The notes below the pieces were generated by a model. It was not told the origin of the DNA, searched no databases, and was given only the letters and a program-made list of their open reading frames with translations. A stretch of 64,000 nucleotides of DNA, taken from assembly GCA_040954595.2 (NCBI GenBank), contig CM082580.2:8494001-8558000 (forward strand). Direction: 5' to 3'. This stretch comes from Balanoglossus misakiensis (lineage: Eukaryota; Hemichordata). Shown in pieces: positions 54,652 to 64,000 of the stretch. The position numbers were made by a program, and so were the translations under genes. Position 1 is the first letter of the stretch; every line of letters begins with the position of its first letter.

Positions 54652-55307
54652 CTATCTTCTTGTCTGATTCATGCGCATGCTAGCTAGTCTTCGCTGGCGT
54701 TCCACCTTTGTCATGGGCATAGTCTCGTCGTTGGGTCCGGAGTCCTGGCACTCGGACAGCACCAGCGTGGCGCCCCTGTATCGCTGCCTCTGAAAGATGT
54801 TCGAGAAGACCTCCTTGAAACACTTCCGGAAGTTCGAACCCATGAAGGCGTACACGAACGGGTTCATGCACGAGTTGGAGTAGGCTAAGCAGTTGGCGAA
54901 AAGCTGCGAGGCGTAGGCGGCTTCATTGTCTTCGAAGTGCTTGGGGAAAATCCGCGCCAGAATCGCCAGGATGTGCGTCGGCAGCCATGACACGCCGAAC
55001 AAAATGGCGACCACACAGATCATCTTTGTCGTTCGCGCGCGCCGCTGGTGCCACAACCGTTGTCGGCCGCTAACGTCCGAGTCTTCGCTGACGCTAGATG
55101 ATTTCCACACGTTTCTGACGACTAAAACGTTGCAGATAATGATAACTATCAGAGGAATGCAATAGGCTGCAACAAATCCGTATATGAAAAATACCAGCTT
55201 CCAACTGTCGTCCGGCCAGTGTTCCATACAATAAGGATCGGCCCCGGTCCCAAACCAATTGATGTACTGCACTTCTCGAAAAAGAGCTACCGGTATGTTT
55301 GTAGAGC
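54652..55307 (-). CDS. GPCR exon 3: ECL2, TM5-TM7, C-tail
   Basis: The exon begins after the acceptor GTTTCAG with GC, completing the Gly codon begun in exon 2, then 217 residues to the TAG at 54654-54652. Protein numbering: ECL2 with WFG (188-190) and disulfide Cys197 in YCMEHWP, TM5 with P222, ICL3 with WKSSS and a basic end (HQRRARTTK), TM6 with SWLP at 277-280 (the more usual form is CWLP), TM7 with NPFVY at 319-323, helix 8 FRKCFKEVF at 330-338, and a short basic C-tail ending NQTRR. The NCLAYSNSCMNP stretch of TM7 is typical of the galanin/allatostatin-A/kisspeptin group. An apparent start at 55272 is a GTG inside the exon, not a real start. Confidence 0.95.
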
Positions 55308-58300
55308 CTGAAACTGGATTGGAAAAAATATGCCGATTTAAAATTTTCTAAAATCGCAGAATGTAATCTTTAATATTATGTGTACTTGTCCGGATACCAC
55401 TAGCGTGTACATACACGAATATATTATATTGTGGAGGTTGGGCCAACTGGGCAAAAGAGTGTGCATAATTTTGAAATTGAATTCGGCCAATTTTCTGTCG
55501 TTAAGTAAGTCCAACGGTTTGATTACTCCAAATTGTCTTCCACTTAGAGGGCGAGTCTTGCCTTGACTTGCCTAGAATACAGCCACGCGTTCCATTTGAT
55601 TCAGAACACGAAGCAACGAGGCCGATATAATCGCTAACAGCTTCCTCGAGCGATCTTTCGAGTCGGAAGTTATCTGGCAACAATTTGCTTCTATGGCCAA
55701 TAATCTCTTTCGCTATAGGAAGCGGCTTTTCCGTAGAGTGGCCGTAAATGGGGAAATGTCGTCGATAACGATTACTCGGTATTTTTTACTTTCAATTCAC
55801 TGGGTTCGTTGATCCGTTCAATCCTCAAAAAAATAACAATTCGGGACTTAGTTTATGATTTATGCTGTCGACGAATGAAAAAACACCCGACCCCCATTGA
55901 CATTTAGGGTCATGCTTGACATAAGGTCTGCGAAGCACAACGACATTATCGGTTGTTTTTTGTGCCGGTCGCAAAATGTTTTAATGCATACAGTTTTGCT
56001 CTGGATATTAAGGGACGGGGCATTTTGTATTGATTCGGTCCCTCCTTTAAAAACATCACTTTAACGCAGCCTATTAAACCCTCTTAAATGAAATATTGAT
56101 CGGTCCGTTTGCGGTTATTTGTCCAGGAATCACTTCGCATCATAGGAGCAGAAGATCTGAAATTCAGCGTTCACAAGCCGAGCCCACAGGCTGCCATCTA
56201 CACTTTAATGACTTTTGTATAGTCCTCTGATTTCATTCTTTTCAGTTCTGCTGTTTGTCGTGCAAAAGTTTAAAGGTCTTGATCGATAACTTTCACTAAA
56301 AGGCGCCATGTGCATCGCAACTTACATAAGAATCACGAGAATATATCATTATTATGGGTTAACTTTGGCGTAGTGGTTCTGGTATAAAACATCGAAAAAG
56401 AATTGGAAGAAATTTGACGGCCAATGCCCCCTGGTAACTATCGCCAGTAATTCATATCTTTGCGGCTGTCAATAGTGCATGTACCGTCGCAAGAAGATTC
56501 GCATTATTTCGCCGGAGTATTAGTAATGCTGACCGCCCTTGAGCTGGGATACTTGTATTAAATTGCTGTTTTTATGGGGTATCTGCGAAAGTGGCATTGC
56601 TTTAATTACTTTGTCGAAACAACGCGGATATTTTCCCGCCGAGATGCAAATTCCCCAGACGTCGCTTTATTAATTCATGAACACAAATTGGCAATATTTC
56701 TCAAGTCGGGACATTTTTTAAATATTTCATGTAAACAATCACGCCCAAGCTTCGAAATGTGTCTCTGTCCCTCTGGGAATGCTTCTCTGTAAAGCTCAGG
56801 ATAGCATTAATTCAGAAATCTATATTAGTAAACGCAGCTGTTCGTTGTGTAGCAGTAACTCGAAAGCATCTCTAAAATCTGTGCAGTGTTTGAGTATGAC
56901 TTTTTTTATGAATAATATAGATCCCCTGCATTTGCTAGATGTATTTATAGAACAGTTTTACAGTGGCCTACTTTGGTTCATACTCAGAAGAAATAATTAA
57001 AAACAATGCATATAATACAATAATCTACCAATATCTGCTGGGATTAAATGCATGTTACAGCATCGATTTCCGTTCATCATTTGCAGATTGCCGCAGAATA
57101 CATGTATAGGTTGCACAGTTTGGCGGTCATGTTATTTGTACACCACAAAATGTATGCATACATTTCTTGTGTCGTATCGGTACATTCATGAAGGTGAAAG
57201 GCATTCCTGGATGCGTACAGAAACATGAAATCGTACTTCTTTGGAACAAAAATCACCGATAATAATAATACCGGAGCTTTCAGCACAAATAATCCTGTCA
57301 AACCCGATCAACACTTGATAGATTAGTGCATTATGCCTTTTTCTGATAACAACTCACTTTTTGTCCCTAATTTAGATCGTTCAAGGCTTCACAAAATCAA
57401 CACTGGCGAAATTACTCGCGAAAGCCTTCCATCAAACTTCAAATATTAATTTGTGCGCTTGATATTTTTATATTTCCACTTAAGGAACTTGATTTAAGCT
57501 TGTCCTGAAAAGCAAAAATGTCAAACCTCTTATAAAGCGTCATAGAGCGAGATTGAAAGGCGGATTCGAGATGGTGCTGACTTATTTTACGACAACAGTT
57601 AAGGTGAGGATATTAAATGCAACATTTTTCTTCCAGATTGCCGCCTGGGTCGGTGTGAGGCTGCGCCGTGGGCGGATGGACACAAATAAACCATTAACCA
57701 CCCGTGAGCATATAAAATAGATAAAAGTTAAGGGGAGAACAAATTCTCTCGTGGCAAATTTTCAGCCGGCAACCTGGACTGAGTGAAATGGAGAACTCCA
57801 CTCCTGTTTCTTTGTGCACAAATATTTAATCCATTACATGCTGTTACGTCAATCTCGCACAATTTGGAGAATTCTGAAGGGAATCCTTGTGTGTGCAAGT
57901 GAGGGGATGTCTTCGAGGATCTGCGGACGTGGACGAGTCGATTTGCAGGCGTCGATGCAGCGTGTAGGTAGAGACGGAGCAGAAGCGGATTATAGACGGC
58001 AGGCTGACTTGATGGCGTGGCGGGTAATAACCCCACTGGCAGGTAAATCACATTCTGTCGATGACGTCTGCTGATGAAGATTGAATGTACGGTGCGGCGC
58101 AAATTATATTTGTGGTGGGCCCGTGACTTCATTTCTCGCTGCCCCGCTGGAAATTGACTGACGGCGGTATATACGTACCGGCTGTAGCGCGCACAAAAGT
58201 GGACGCCTCAAATCATGCAAATGCGTTGTGACTTTTAATTTGGTTGGCCGGCCATTCTACGCGCATGTGGATTTTTAACTGACTGCAGACATGGCATTTT

Positions 58301-59368
58301 CTTCAGAGTGGCATTTTTCAAGGGATATATCATTCGTTTAAACACAGACAGTTCAAGCTATACTGTCTATGGTCTAACCAAGTCACAGTTTATCGGTCGC
58401 GCACGACTGAGACGACATAAAAAAAACTCTCCCCGCCAAGGTTCACTGTACGGGCGCGACTGCAGCAAGTGTACCAGTTATTAAATGTTAAGTGTGTGGT
58501 AGCTCTAAAAAAAATATTGATGAGCCTTACATTGACGACAGTGTTATAAAAGTTATTATCTTCAACCGAGCAGGAAACGTGCTACCGACTTTTATGAATG
58601 CCGGCAGACCACCTCACTCCATGTGAGTCGTCTGTATAATATCTGATTTCGTCTTCGCAGCATCGTAAAGGTATTACGCTCGGATAGCGCCCCGGGCAAA
58701 AAAGTATTCTTCGTCATGTAATAAACGAAGTGCACCGAGATAAAACGTGACGACATGCAAACATGCACTGACTAGCTCAATTGATACAAAATATCATTGC
58801 GTACATCATACAAGAAATTACTCGGCGGCACTGGCTGGCGATCGTGTGTTCATTAAATCTTGAAGGCTTGTATATACACACATATATGCATCGTGCTGTC
58901 TGTCGCTTTGGTCGGCCAGGCAAATAACGGCGTGTCAATACACAATACACGCATTCACTTCTCTATATTGCGTCTTAAATTTGCTGGTGGAAATTGGGTC
59001 CGGATAGCGTGGACAATATAAACAGTGAAATGCAATAACGCCTTAGTATACTGTATTAATTCGCAGTTAAAAAGGTGTCAGAGTAATATCTCTGGGAAAG
59101 AGGCATGCGCACGCTGCTGCTGTGACGTCGACACAGAATGGCGAGGTTGGCAAAGTTGATCAACCGACAGACGTGGTCTCTCTCTCTACCTCGTTAATCC
59201 CCAATCAAAGGCTTACTAAAGTAATACTCACTTCGACTGGAGATTACCGCAAACCCAAACTCATTTCAACTATTAAAAAGCAGCCAGCAGTAGACATGAA
59301 TGGGGATAATAATGGGAACATGCGAGCGTGCACACATATCCGTCTATTTAAAGTGATCAATATCTTAC
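55308..59368 (-). other. Intron 2 of the right-hand GPCR gene
   Basis: About 4.06 kb, phase 1, donor GTAAGA at 59368-59363 and acceptor GTTTCAG ending at 55308. I see no nested gene. The open frames at 56574-57000 and 57728-58132 have no recognised domain. The intron is AT-rich with scattered TAAT-type words. Nothing else is supported. Confidence 0.85.
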
Positions 59369-59504
59369 CCAGCCATATTGCGATGCTGACGATGAGAACA
59401 ACCTTGGGAGAACGTCTGGTGATAGAAGCCATGGGGTGCACGATCGCAAAGTACCGGTCTATCGTCATTGCTGTGAGAGTGAAACAATTGGCTTGGACAG
59501 TTAC
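59369..59504 (-). CDS. GPCR exon 2: TM3 to TM4
   Basis: A 136-bp exon encoding residues 126-170 plus the first base of Gly171. It starts after TCTTCACAG with GTAACT (VTVQA) and ends before GTAAGA. It carries most of TM3, the DRY motif (residues 141-143, in AMTIDRYFAIVHP), ICL2 and TM4 with Trp169. The VTVQANCFTLTAM segment matches the KISS1R pattern VSVQATCATLTAM closely, and WLGS at the exon join matches the KISS1R WVGS. This is the strongest evidence for KISS1R-type affinity. Confidence 0.95.
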
Positions 59505-59659
59505 CTGTGAAGAGACGGAGAAATGTAATAAAGCATGTAATGCAGGTACACGCCCAGAACTGAGAGATTTAAATCTAGAAACTCCCCACACACCAGCTAT
59601 ACACATTGTTATGCAAAACAGCCCACCCCAACCAACATTCTACCACCTGTGTAACTGCA

Positions 59660-59665
59660 TATAAA
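59660..59665 (+). promoter_or_regulatory. TATAAA upstream of the hammerhead
   Basis: TATAAA lies 31 bp before the first base of ribozyme stem I and on the same strand. If the ribozyme belongs to a retroelement terminal region, this may be its promoter. Only the short word and its position support it. Confidence 0.3.
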
Positions 59666-59696
59666 CACGCCTTCCCCCTTGCATTTTCGCCAGTTT

Positions 59697-59747
59697 AGTC
59701 TCCTGATGAGTGAGTTTAGCGACTCACGAAACAGCGTTGTAGAGACT
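59697..59747 (+). ncRNA. Hammerhead ribozyme, type I with minimal stem III
   Basis: All conserved parts are present. Stem I pairs AGTCTC (59697-59702) with GAGACT (59742-59747). The core CTGATGA is at 59703-59709. Stem II pairs GTGAGT (59710-59715) with ACTCAC (59722-59727) around TTAGCG. GAAA is at 59728-59731. Stem III is only three pairs (A59731-T59740, C59732-G59739, A59733-T59738) around the tetraloop GCGT, and the cleavage triplet is GTA (59739-59741). Self-cleavage is predicted between 59741 and 59742. Type I hammerheads with such a short stem III are known in animal Penelope-like elements and retrozymes. I find no reverse transcriptase or GIY-YIG remnant nearby, so this looks like a solo terminal fragment. 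It is antisense to the host gene and would not cut its pre-mRNA. Confidence 0.88.
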
Positions 59748-61605
59748 TTACCGCCTTTCGTTTCTCCTACTACCCTACTTTATGAATCCCATGGGTCTCC
59801 TTGAATCTAAAATTCTATATTTTTTCAATGCAATTAAAAAACTACATTTTCCTCGGTTCGACTTTGTCACCATTGACCCTCCCACAGGTACCGCTTTGTT
59901 GAGGTGACCCCCCCCCCTCCCCTCAGCCACCCACCGCAGCCACCTCCGGGTATTGTTCCGCGGGCTTCCTGGCGAAACGAAGTTTTAATCTGCCGTGTTG
60001 CTTAGGGCCCAGTTGTTTGTGCTTCGTCTGTAGGAATTCTCTGACTCCTAATTTCACTACTAGTTAGAGTGTCTCGGAGGTGTGAAAGCGCCCATTTGTG
60101 GGCGTCCCCTTTTTCTGAAAGAGAATGACGTCATTCAATATTGGGAGCCCAATGAAGAGGAAATTCTCTCGTCTTAATCATTACTCCCGTCTGCTCAAAA
60201 AGTGGACAGGGAGTCAAAGTAATAACAAAGCGCGGCAAATCGACGACCTGGCGGAGTTGCGGTGATGAACCTTTTCAAAAGACCAGTAAGCTCCATACTG
60301 TTTCCAGAATTAAGCTCCGGGGATATCGTGTCTGATGCAATTCTAATCCCCGGCCCGTAAATCACTTCATCCGTGCGGCGAAATCGAACTCAGGTAAAGC
60401 TGTTATTGTCGTCGGGGAGAAAACCTTGACAACTTAAAAAATGAACCCAAATACAAAGAGGTCGTGCATCGTTCGATAAGTGAACCGATCTCAATACCAA
60501 TGTTTGATGTTCCGGATGGGTAAGTATTTCAACCACGGTGCGTGGAGTGAGTATATGAAAACACATGAGATTTTTGTTTCACCACTCTCATGGTATCCTG
60601 AACTTAAACATTTATTTAGCTGTTAACATCGACAATTAATTGCGGCATGTCAACACTGATGGCGAACTTATTCCAGATATCCTAATGCCCAGGGAAATCC
60701 TAACTCCAAGATGAATGGTCTTATAATATTACAGGAATGGTTCGAAATTTACCTCCCTTTGATGTCGCCATAATTCATCCCTACTTACTCTGGATCACCA
60801 CCGAGACTTTGTGTATATAGCAATAGTCTCCAAAAAGCTCTTTTTGTCTCCTGAACAATACATATTAATACACAATTTATTTTCATGTTTAAGAATGATT
60901 TGTTAGGTTTCTCTTCATAAAAGGACATCAATTTCCTGTCAACATCATCTGGAAAAAAGTGCTTCCCTTGTTTGAGGGAAATGTCAGAGCAGGCGAACGG
61001 CATTCCACTTTTTGTGAGTAGCCGTCATTATGTATTGATGTCAACTTTGCCGTTATGTTATTTGTTTTGATCGTAATTTTCATCAATTTATCACTTTCGA
61101 CAGGCGTAAAATAACATAGAAACACACTACATTTTAAATCATTATTGACGTCAATCAAACGTGTTAGCCATTTGTTTCTCTGGGGAATGTTAAGGGGCCC
61201 GAACAGTAATTAGGAGTTATTGTCACAAACTGTTGTTACTAAAATCAGAGTAATTAACTATAGGTGACACGATAGACAACTGGTGTTTGTTCTAAGCCAT
61301 AAAATATGCAACGCATGCGTCGTGTACAGCCTGGTTTCACGTAGATATTTTAGGAGTGAAGCAACATGTTTCCTTAGTTCATAATAATTCACAACTCACT
61401 GGACGATGCGTCTCGTGGGTTTATCGGTTTACGGTTGACCCAGGGGGTAGTTGCCGAGGGAATTCAACAGCCTTGGATGTGTAATGTATCCCCCCCGGAT
61501 TACCTGAGGTACGTGCACGGCCAGTATATACCTCAACATCTGAGGCTTACATGTATTTCCTCCGTCTCGACGCAAAAGAAAAAACAATGTACACTAAAAG
61601 GTATT

Positions 61606-61832
61606 GGCTCCCGTGTGCCTACAAGCCAAGTTAAAGTGACGTAACACGTGATTTTTAGCAAAAAGCTGAAAAGTTACTTTCCAGTGCAAATTAATCACTT
61701 TCTATTTCTACCTTTGTGCACATAAGCCCTGAGAAATAGGGCACTTTCCAATTGTTTGAAAGACAACCACATGTTCTGTACATATTTATGACGACAAGAA
61801 GCTCAGTGTGCCACATCAGGTACACGGGAGCC
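61606..61832. mobile_element. Possible MITE bounded by imperfect 15-bp inverted repeats
   Basis: GGCTCCCGTGTGCCT (61606-61620) and AGGTACACGGGAGCC (61818-61832) are inverted copies with one mismatch, about 227 bp end to end, with no coding capacity. No target-site duplication is evident. Weak: two short arms only. Confidence 0.35.
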
Positions 61833-62309
61833 CTACTCTAACATCGCGTCTTTTATCTTGACGGACACCGTGTATATACGCTCACCCAAAATCAATAAGG
61901 CATTAAAGATGCGGTGCTCATAAAAGCAAATAGTCCCCGGTGACTCCTCCGTATTGTAGAAGTTTAGCAAGAAATTTATCCCAGCTGAATATTGATTAAT
62001 TCTGCCTCTCCTATCTCGGCTCCGAAGTGTTAAATTAAAAGCGAAATCTGAACTTGTACATGCCGGCAGTCGATACAACGGAATAACACATGCGCGGACT
62101 TCTCCGGTGGTTCTCGTTCATTGCGATATTTGTGGCTACCTCTATCTATCCACAATCAATAAACATAACATGTTGGTATATTGAAAGAGAAATTGATGTA
62201 CAAAGCAGTCAGTACGCAGCTGGCAATATCGTCGCTCATTAGACAACGTGTATTGTGATTCTACACTGTCACTGTCGACAACGGTGTTTGAGCGAGAGAA
62301 CTGCCGTAC

Positions 62310-62606
62310 CTAGTCGCGTTCGACTAAACTATTAAGTGTGATGGACGAGATTCGCTCCCCGACGGCAAGCTTAGATTTGATACGCCGTGATCTGCGTTTA
62401 ATTTTCGATTTTTGCCGGAGAAACCGCTGCCGCATACACAAAAGAGACTTTGTGTGAATATCGGCTTCGTTTACCTGCATTGAGGCAATAGGAGACGGTT
62501 CAACGCTAGATCGCACGACTAAAACTCGCCGACCAACTATAGTTTTCGATTTCTGCAACAATGGCGGCAGTTCTGAGAATCGACTACCCATGTTAGAAAC
62601 TTTCAC
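62310..62606 (-). other. 98-codon open frame of unknown nature in intron 1
   Basis: Basic, Ser-rich sequence (KIKRRSRRIKSK near the end) with no family I recognise. Inside it ATGCAG is followed by GTAAAC, a good splice-donor match, so part could be an alternative or unrelated first exon. The second Met (MGSRF) would then give about 34 codons to the donor. It is on the same strand as the GPCR gene. Most likely it is a chance open frame. Confidence 0.2.
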
Positions 62607-63053
62607 CCGTGCTAAGTCACTGAAACAACTACAGCAATCAGTTTCTTCTGCAGATTTTCTGGGCTATTGAGTTTTATCTTACTTTGATTTCGTACAGTTT
62701 CTGGGTGAAAGATTTCCACGTCGAAGGGTCGCGCTCAAACCACGGAAAGAATTAAACGACTACAAATACCCCCAAAATAAGGCTAATCATCTTCGCTCGA
62801 TGATCGCGCTCGCCGACCATGATATTGGAATCCCACTTGAGTGAACATTATACCCAGGACAATTTTCTGCTAAATCAAATCCGTAATCACGGATGTTTTT
62901 GTGCCACCTTGAATGCATGGTTAGTTTTTATCAGTCGCCCGAACCAAAACTGTGTTTAGTATCTTTGCTCTTGATTGGGAATGAGATTAAAACGGCGATA
63001 GGGCAGAATGCTTGGCGGTGAAAAGGAGAGGGAAAATGAAGAGCCGTACTTAC

Positions 63054-63428
63054 AAATATCAGGTAGAATGAGAACTTGCACATGAAATTACCAAAGAACC
63101 ATTCTGTCAGGTGGGCAAAGACGGTAAAAGGCACACAACACACCAGGAAGGCCAGATCCACGATAGCGACGCTGAGAATGTAGAAATTGGTGGTGGTCTT
63201 CATCTGCTTGTGGCGGAGTATCACGACGATCACCAGAGAGTTTCCCGCCACGCCGACGAGGCAGATCAGCGCGAAGATGGTGGGCACCAGCCACATCTCC
63301 ACGTACACCTGGGGAGTGTAGTCGTAGTCGTAGTAGTCCGAGGCATTGGAGACGTTACCGGCGGAGTCGTTCAGAACCGTCGACAGGTAGGGACCGTTGC
63401 CATTATCCATGGTTGGTGCAGAGGACAT
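63054..63428 (-). CDS. GPCR exon 1: N-terminus, TM1, TM2, start of TM3
   Basis: 125 codons ending before the donor GTAAGT (phase 0). The extracellular N-terminus has three N-glycosylation sequons (N20, N25, N28) and an acidic Tyr-rich stretch DYYDYDY (31-37), a possible Tyr-sulfation site. TM1 (about 45-70) contains GNSLV with N63. TM2 (about 81-102) contains the conserved Asp at D91 and reads CCVPF at its end. Trp110 and FG in ECL1 are followed by Cys117, the TM3 disulfide partner of Cys197. FYILSVAIVDLAF replaces the usual NLAxxD pattern, so the usual TM2 Asn is Ser86. A TGA lies in frame 12 bp upstream of Met1 at 63428. Met7 at 63410 has the stronger Kozak context (ACCATGG) and may be the true start. 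Confidence 0.95.
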
Positions 63429-64000
63429 GACACAGTATAGTCACCCAGCAGACCTCGCAGTTATATACTTAGCACTGTTTCAATCCACTTCTGGTCCCCG
63501 GTATCCCCCTTTGTTTTGGCGCGTTTAATCCGTGGGTGTAGTAGTAGTAGCGCAGCAGGGAAACTGGAACTGTCGGAGATACAGAAAACTGACATCATAG
63601 AACCGCCAAGAGGCAGCTGTCATCCCGATGCGTAATATCCAGGCCGGTCACCTTCCACTCTTCACCTAACGACATACTTCCGAACGATAGTCCGAGATTT
63701 CTCGTCTGAGGATTATCTCGTTACCAGCAACCAGCCAGAGGGAGTCTTTCTTTCACGTGTCCCAAAAGAGCGCAAAACGTACACTTGTGCATATAACGAA
63801 CCGGTTGAAAAGTACTTCTTTCGGTCGTTCAGTTCAGAGCGACATTTGCCCCCACGTTGAAAACAGTGGACGACTGCAAAATTGTAACCAGCGGCTGCTA
63901 CGGGGACGGGGAAAAACCCTCGTCGAATTCAGATGAGATGTATTCTCGTCCGTGTTTTAGTAAGGCACTCCTGCAGTCGACCGTCTCACCCGCAGACTGC
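63429..64000 (-). other. 5' flank and probable promoter region of the right-hand GPCR gene
   Basis: Upstream of Met1. No other exon is seen. It contains a TATA-like box (63461-63467) and a TAG trinucleotide run near 63540. The rest is unremarkable. Confidence 0.6.
63461..63467 (-). promoter_or_regulatory. Candidate TATA box TATATAA of the - strand GPCR
   Basis: TTATATA on the + strand reads TATATAA on the - strand, ending 32 bp before Met1. A start site about 30 bp downstream would fall only a few bases before Met1, leaving Met7 (63410) with a more normal leader. It may also be chance if a 5' UTR exon lies beyond the window. Confidence 0.35.

Larger units (their letters stand above)
59505..63053 (-). 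other. Intron 1 of the right-hand GPCR gene
   Basis: About 3.55 kb, phase 0, donor GTAAGT at 63053-63048 and acceptor CAG ending at 59505. It contains a hammerhead ribozyme on the opposite strand (59697-59747), an imperfect inverted-repeat pair (61606-61620 / 61818-61832), a C-rich run near 59910 and a 98-codon open frame on the - strand (62310-62606) of unknown nature. Confidence 0.85.
54652..63428 (-). other. Complete three-exon peptide GPCR gene (KISS1R/galanin/allatostatin-A type)
   Basis: Exons 63428-63054, 59504-59369 and 55307-54652 join to a 388-codon open frame. Intron 1 (phase 0) uses donor GTAAGT and acceptor TCTTCACAG. Intron 2 (phase 1) uses donor GTAAGA and acceptor GTTTCAG. 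Introns fall after TM3 begins and at the end of TM4. The joined TM3 segment reads VTVQANCFTLTAMTIDRY, and the start of ECL2 reads WLGSTNIPVA. The length is close to human KISS1R (398 residues). The gene is intact: no frameshift or internal stop, and all structural hallmarks are present. Confidence 0.93.

Noticed and set aside
57728-58132. 134-codon open frame on the - strand in GPCR intron 2
   Set aside because: No domain or membrane pattern, and no splice logic linking it to the receptor frame.
59122-59664. 180-codon open frame on the + strand overlapping GPCR exon 2
   Set aside because: It runs across the antisense of a real exon and both splice sites, with no motif of its own.
63111-63440. 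109-codon open frame on the + strand opposite GPCR exon 1
   Set aside because: Antisense shadow, His/Val-rich low-complexity translation, no domain.

Overview
The window is eukaryotic nuclear DNA, probably from a marine invertebrate animal. It has spliced peptide-receptor genes with GT-AG introns, long AT-rich non-coding stretches, a large tandem satellite, small inverted-repeat elements and a retroelement-type hammerhead ribozyme. The receptors resemble the kisspeptin/galanin/allatostatin-A group, which has expanded in amphioxus and ambulacrarians. ACATGTA-type words are also frequent. An invertebrate deuterostome is my best guess, but this is inference; no species-level marker is present.

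Layout. (1) 1-1194: the last coding exon of a + strand GPCR (ECL2 to C-tail), with its earlier exons outside the window; its 3' flank runs to about 2930. (2) 2934-32605: an almost uninterrupted array of an 88-bp satellite, about 335 monomers by length. It lies in + orientation to about 18020 and is inverted from there on. It has higher-order repeats, and the two arms carry different variants. (3) 32606-54651: about 22 kb with no recognisable gene. It holds small repeats, a nested foldback/MITE-like element (47898-48209), a 73-nt imperfect hairpin between a TATA-like box and an AATAAA (46077-46351), and a diverged tandem duplication. (4) 54652-63428: a complete three-exon GPCR gene on the - strand (388 codons). 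Its intron 1 carries a well-formed minimal type I hammerhead ribozyme on the + strand (59697-59747). (5) 63429-64000: the 5' flank of that gene, with a TATA-like box.

The two receptors are diverged paralogs. They share the phase-1 intron at the end of TM4, the ECL2 sequence and a closely similar TM5-TM7 region. They face each other tail to tail with the satellite between them. Intron placement and the motifs around TM2-TM4 of the complete gene fit KISS1R (GPR54)-type receptors best. ECL2-TM7 also resembles galanin and allatostatin-A receptors, so I give the family and not an orthology.

The observations most worth following up are the hammerhead ribozyme and the architecture of the inverted satellite. 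The orientation switch falls inside a 15-bp palindrome related to one carried by most monomers.
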